Assembly (NCBI RefSeq): GCF_021601385.1
Contig: NZ_BQHO01000016.1
Coordinates: 1-64,000, forward strand
Length of the DNA stretch: 64,000 nt
Direction: 5' to 3'
Origin: Pseudomonas parasichuanensis
GTDB taxonomy: Bacteria; Pseudomonadota; Gammaproteobacteria; Pseudomonadales; Pseudomonadaceae
Shown: piece by piece, positions 62,905 to 64,000 of the stretch
Position numbering within the stretch: the stretch's first letter is position 1
Layout: each line of letters opens with the position of its first letter
The notes under the pieces: model-generated
The model's database searches: none
Seen by the model: only the letters and a program-made list of their open reading frames with translations
Told to the model about the DNA's origin: nothing
Translations under genes and position numbers: made by a program

Positions 62905-64000
62905 ATGCGCACTCGATTTTGCTGTGTGCTGGCCGTGATGCTGCTGGCGCAGGGCGTACCTTCCCCCGCGCAGGCAGCAGACCCGGCGCCACCCGCACCC
63001 GCACCTGCTGCTGCCAGCAGCCAGGACGCGGTGTTCACGCAAGAGCAGCTGGACCAGATGCTAGCCCCCATTGCCCTGTACCCCGACCCGTTGCTGGCGC
63101 AGGTGTTGATGGCCAGCACCTACCCGGGGGAGGTGGCCGAAGCGGTGACCTGGTCCAAGGCCCACCCGGACGCCAAGGGCGATGACGCGGTCAAGCAAGT
63201 GGCCGGCCAGCCCTGGGACCCGAGTGTGCAGGCCCTGGTGGCCTTCCCCCAGGTGCTCGCCACGCTGGGCCAGGACCCGGTCTGGGTGCAGCGCCTGGGC
63301 GATGCCTTCCTGGCCCAGCCGGACGACCTGATGAACGGCGTGCAACGCCTGCGTCAGCAGGCCAAGGCCGCCGGCAACCTGCAGAGCAACCAGTACCAGA
63401 ACGTCACCGTGCAGGCCGCGCCGGCCAGCCAGCCCGCGGCCAGCCAGAGCGCCCCGGCCAGCAACCAGACCATCATCATCCAGCCCGCCGACCCGCAGAC
63501 GGTCTACGTACCCAGCTACAACCCCACGACCACCTACGGCACCTGGGCCTACCCGGCGTCGCCACCGGCCTACTATCCGCCACCGCCTGCTTATTATCCG
63601 GGCCAGGCGCTGGTCGCCGGGCTGGCGTTCGGCACCGGGGTGGCGATCGTGGCGTCGTTGTGGGGCGACTGCGACTGGAACCACCACGACGTCGATATCA
63701 ACGTCAATCGCTATAACAGCCTCAACGTCAACAACCCGATCAACACCGTCAACAACAAATGGCAGCACAACCCGGTGCACCGTGACGGCGTGCCTTACCG
63801 CGATGCTCGCAACCGCGAGCAATACGGCCGCCAGTTGGACGGTGCACGCGACCGCGCCGCCTACCGTGGCGACGATGCGCAGCGTGCCAGGGAGCGGCAG
63901 AACGCGCTGAACTCGCTGGACCGCCATGGCATCGAGCGGCCCGCCACCAGCAATGTGCAGGCCCGTGACCGGGTGCGCGAAGCCCAGGCCCAGCGCAATG
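62905..64000 (+). CDS. DUF3300-family exported protein, 5' part
   Basis: The frame is open from the ATG at 62905 (GGGAGG upstream) to the right window edge, about 365 codons. Signal peptide: MRTRFCCVLAVMLLAQGVPS, cleaved near AQAAD. The DUF3300 region is clear: LDQMLAPIALYPDPLLAQVL near residue 48, YPGEVAEAVTWSKAHPD near 73, and VYVPSYNPTTTYGTW near 200. It continues with Tyr/Pro-rich and Asn-rich segments and an Arg/Gln-rich tail. Function of the family is unknown; an envelope location is expected. The 296 bases before it contain no other gene. Confidence 0.88.
   Translation, partial: MRTRFCCVLAVMLLAQGVPSPAQAADPAPPAPAPAAASSQDAVFTQEQLDQMLAPIALYPDPLLAQVLMASTYPGEVAEAVTWSKAHPDAKGDDAVKQVAGQPWDPSVQALVAFPQVLATLGQDPVWVQRLGDAFLAQPDDLMNGVQRLRQQAKAAGNLQSNQYQNVTVQAAPASQPAASQSAPASNQTIIIQPADPQTVYVPSYNPTTTYGTWAYPASPPAYYPPPPAYYPGQALVAGLAFGTGVAIVASLWGDCDWNHHDVDINVNRYNSLNVNNPINTVNNKWQHNPVHRDGVPYRDARNREQYGRQLDGARDRAAYRGDDAQRARERQNALNSLDRHGIERPATSNVQARDRVREAQAQRN

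Overview
This 64 kb window is GC-rich, densely coded chromosomal DNA from a fluorescent Pseudomonas, most likely of the P. putida group. The evidence is a pyoverdine side-chain locus (two non-ribosomal peptide synthetases, fpvA, pvdE, pvdA, pvdONM), abundant paired REP-like elements, OprD and RhtB/LysE paralogues, and many small Pseudomonas-type hypothetical proteins. No rRNA, tRNA, CRISPR array, transposase or integrase was seen.

Region 1 (1-24.3 kb) is the pyoverdine locus. The plus strand carries the 3' part of one NRPS gene, then the terminal NRPS (C-A-T-E-C-A-T-TE). Its first adenylation domain reads as serine-type and its second lies in the terminal module, where a modified ornithine is expected. 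A Rho-independent terminator and a secreted-type esterase gene follow. On the minus strand lie fpvA (Fur box upstream), pvdE, pvdA, pvdO, pvdN and pvdM. Textbook PvdS promoters (TAAAT-N16-CGT) stand before pvdA and pvdM. The pvdM promoter shares a palindromic TAAATTTA with a possible opposite-facing promoter for an unknown 144-residue protein. Together these genes assemble the peptide, hydroxylate ornithine, export the precursor to the periplasm, mature it there and take ferri-pyoverdine back up.

Region 2 (24.3-33.6 kb) holds an AT-rich DUF2971 gene between copies of a palindromic repeat. It also holds a five-gene minus-strand operon behind a cobalamin riboswitch: a binding protein, a FecCD-type permease, an ATPase, a pseudoazurin-like cupredoxin and an OprD-type porin. 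A membrane acyltransferase-like gene and an orphan ParA follow.

Region 3 (33.7-43.6 kb) is ordinary metabolism and regulation: a lipoprotein, two LysE-type exporters beside AraC and LysR regulators, an NfsB nitroreductase, an IscS-type cysteine desulfurase, a saccharopine-reductase-like protein with a DUF2269 membrane partner, and a LysR regulator divergent from an acyl-CoA dehydrogenase.

Region 4 (43.7-46 kb) is an orphan PAAR-tipped effector candidate with a glycine-rich hydrophobic C-terminus, overlapped by two small membrane-protein genes that look like immunity or accessory factors.

Region 5 (46-58.8 kb) has an SPFH protein, an NCS1 permease, an Lrp regulator with a divergent exporter, two more LysE-family exporters, a PbpG-type endopeptidase, small secreted and unknown proteins, a shikimate-dehydrogenase-like protein, an MFS exporter with LysR and NTF2-like neighbours, and a TetR regulator.

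Region 6 (58.8-64 kb) is a two-gene McrBC-like defence candidate, then the 5' part of a DUF3300 gene running off the window.

Domain and family names come from reading motifs, not from database searches. Start codons were chosen by ribosome binding site, signal peptide and overlap with neighbours.
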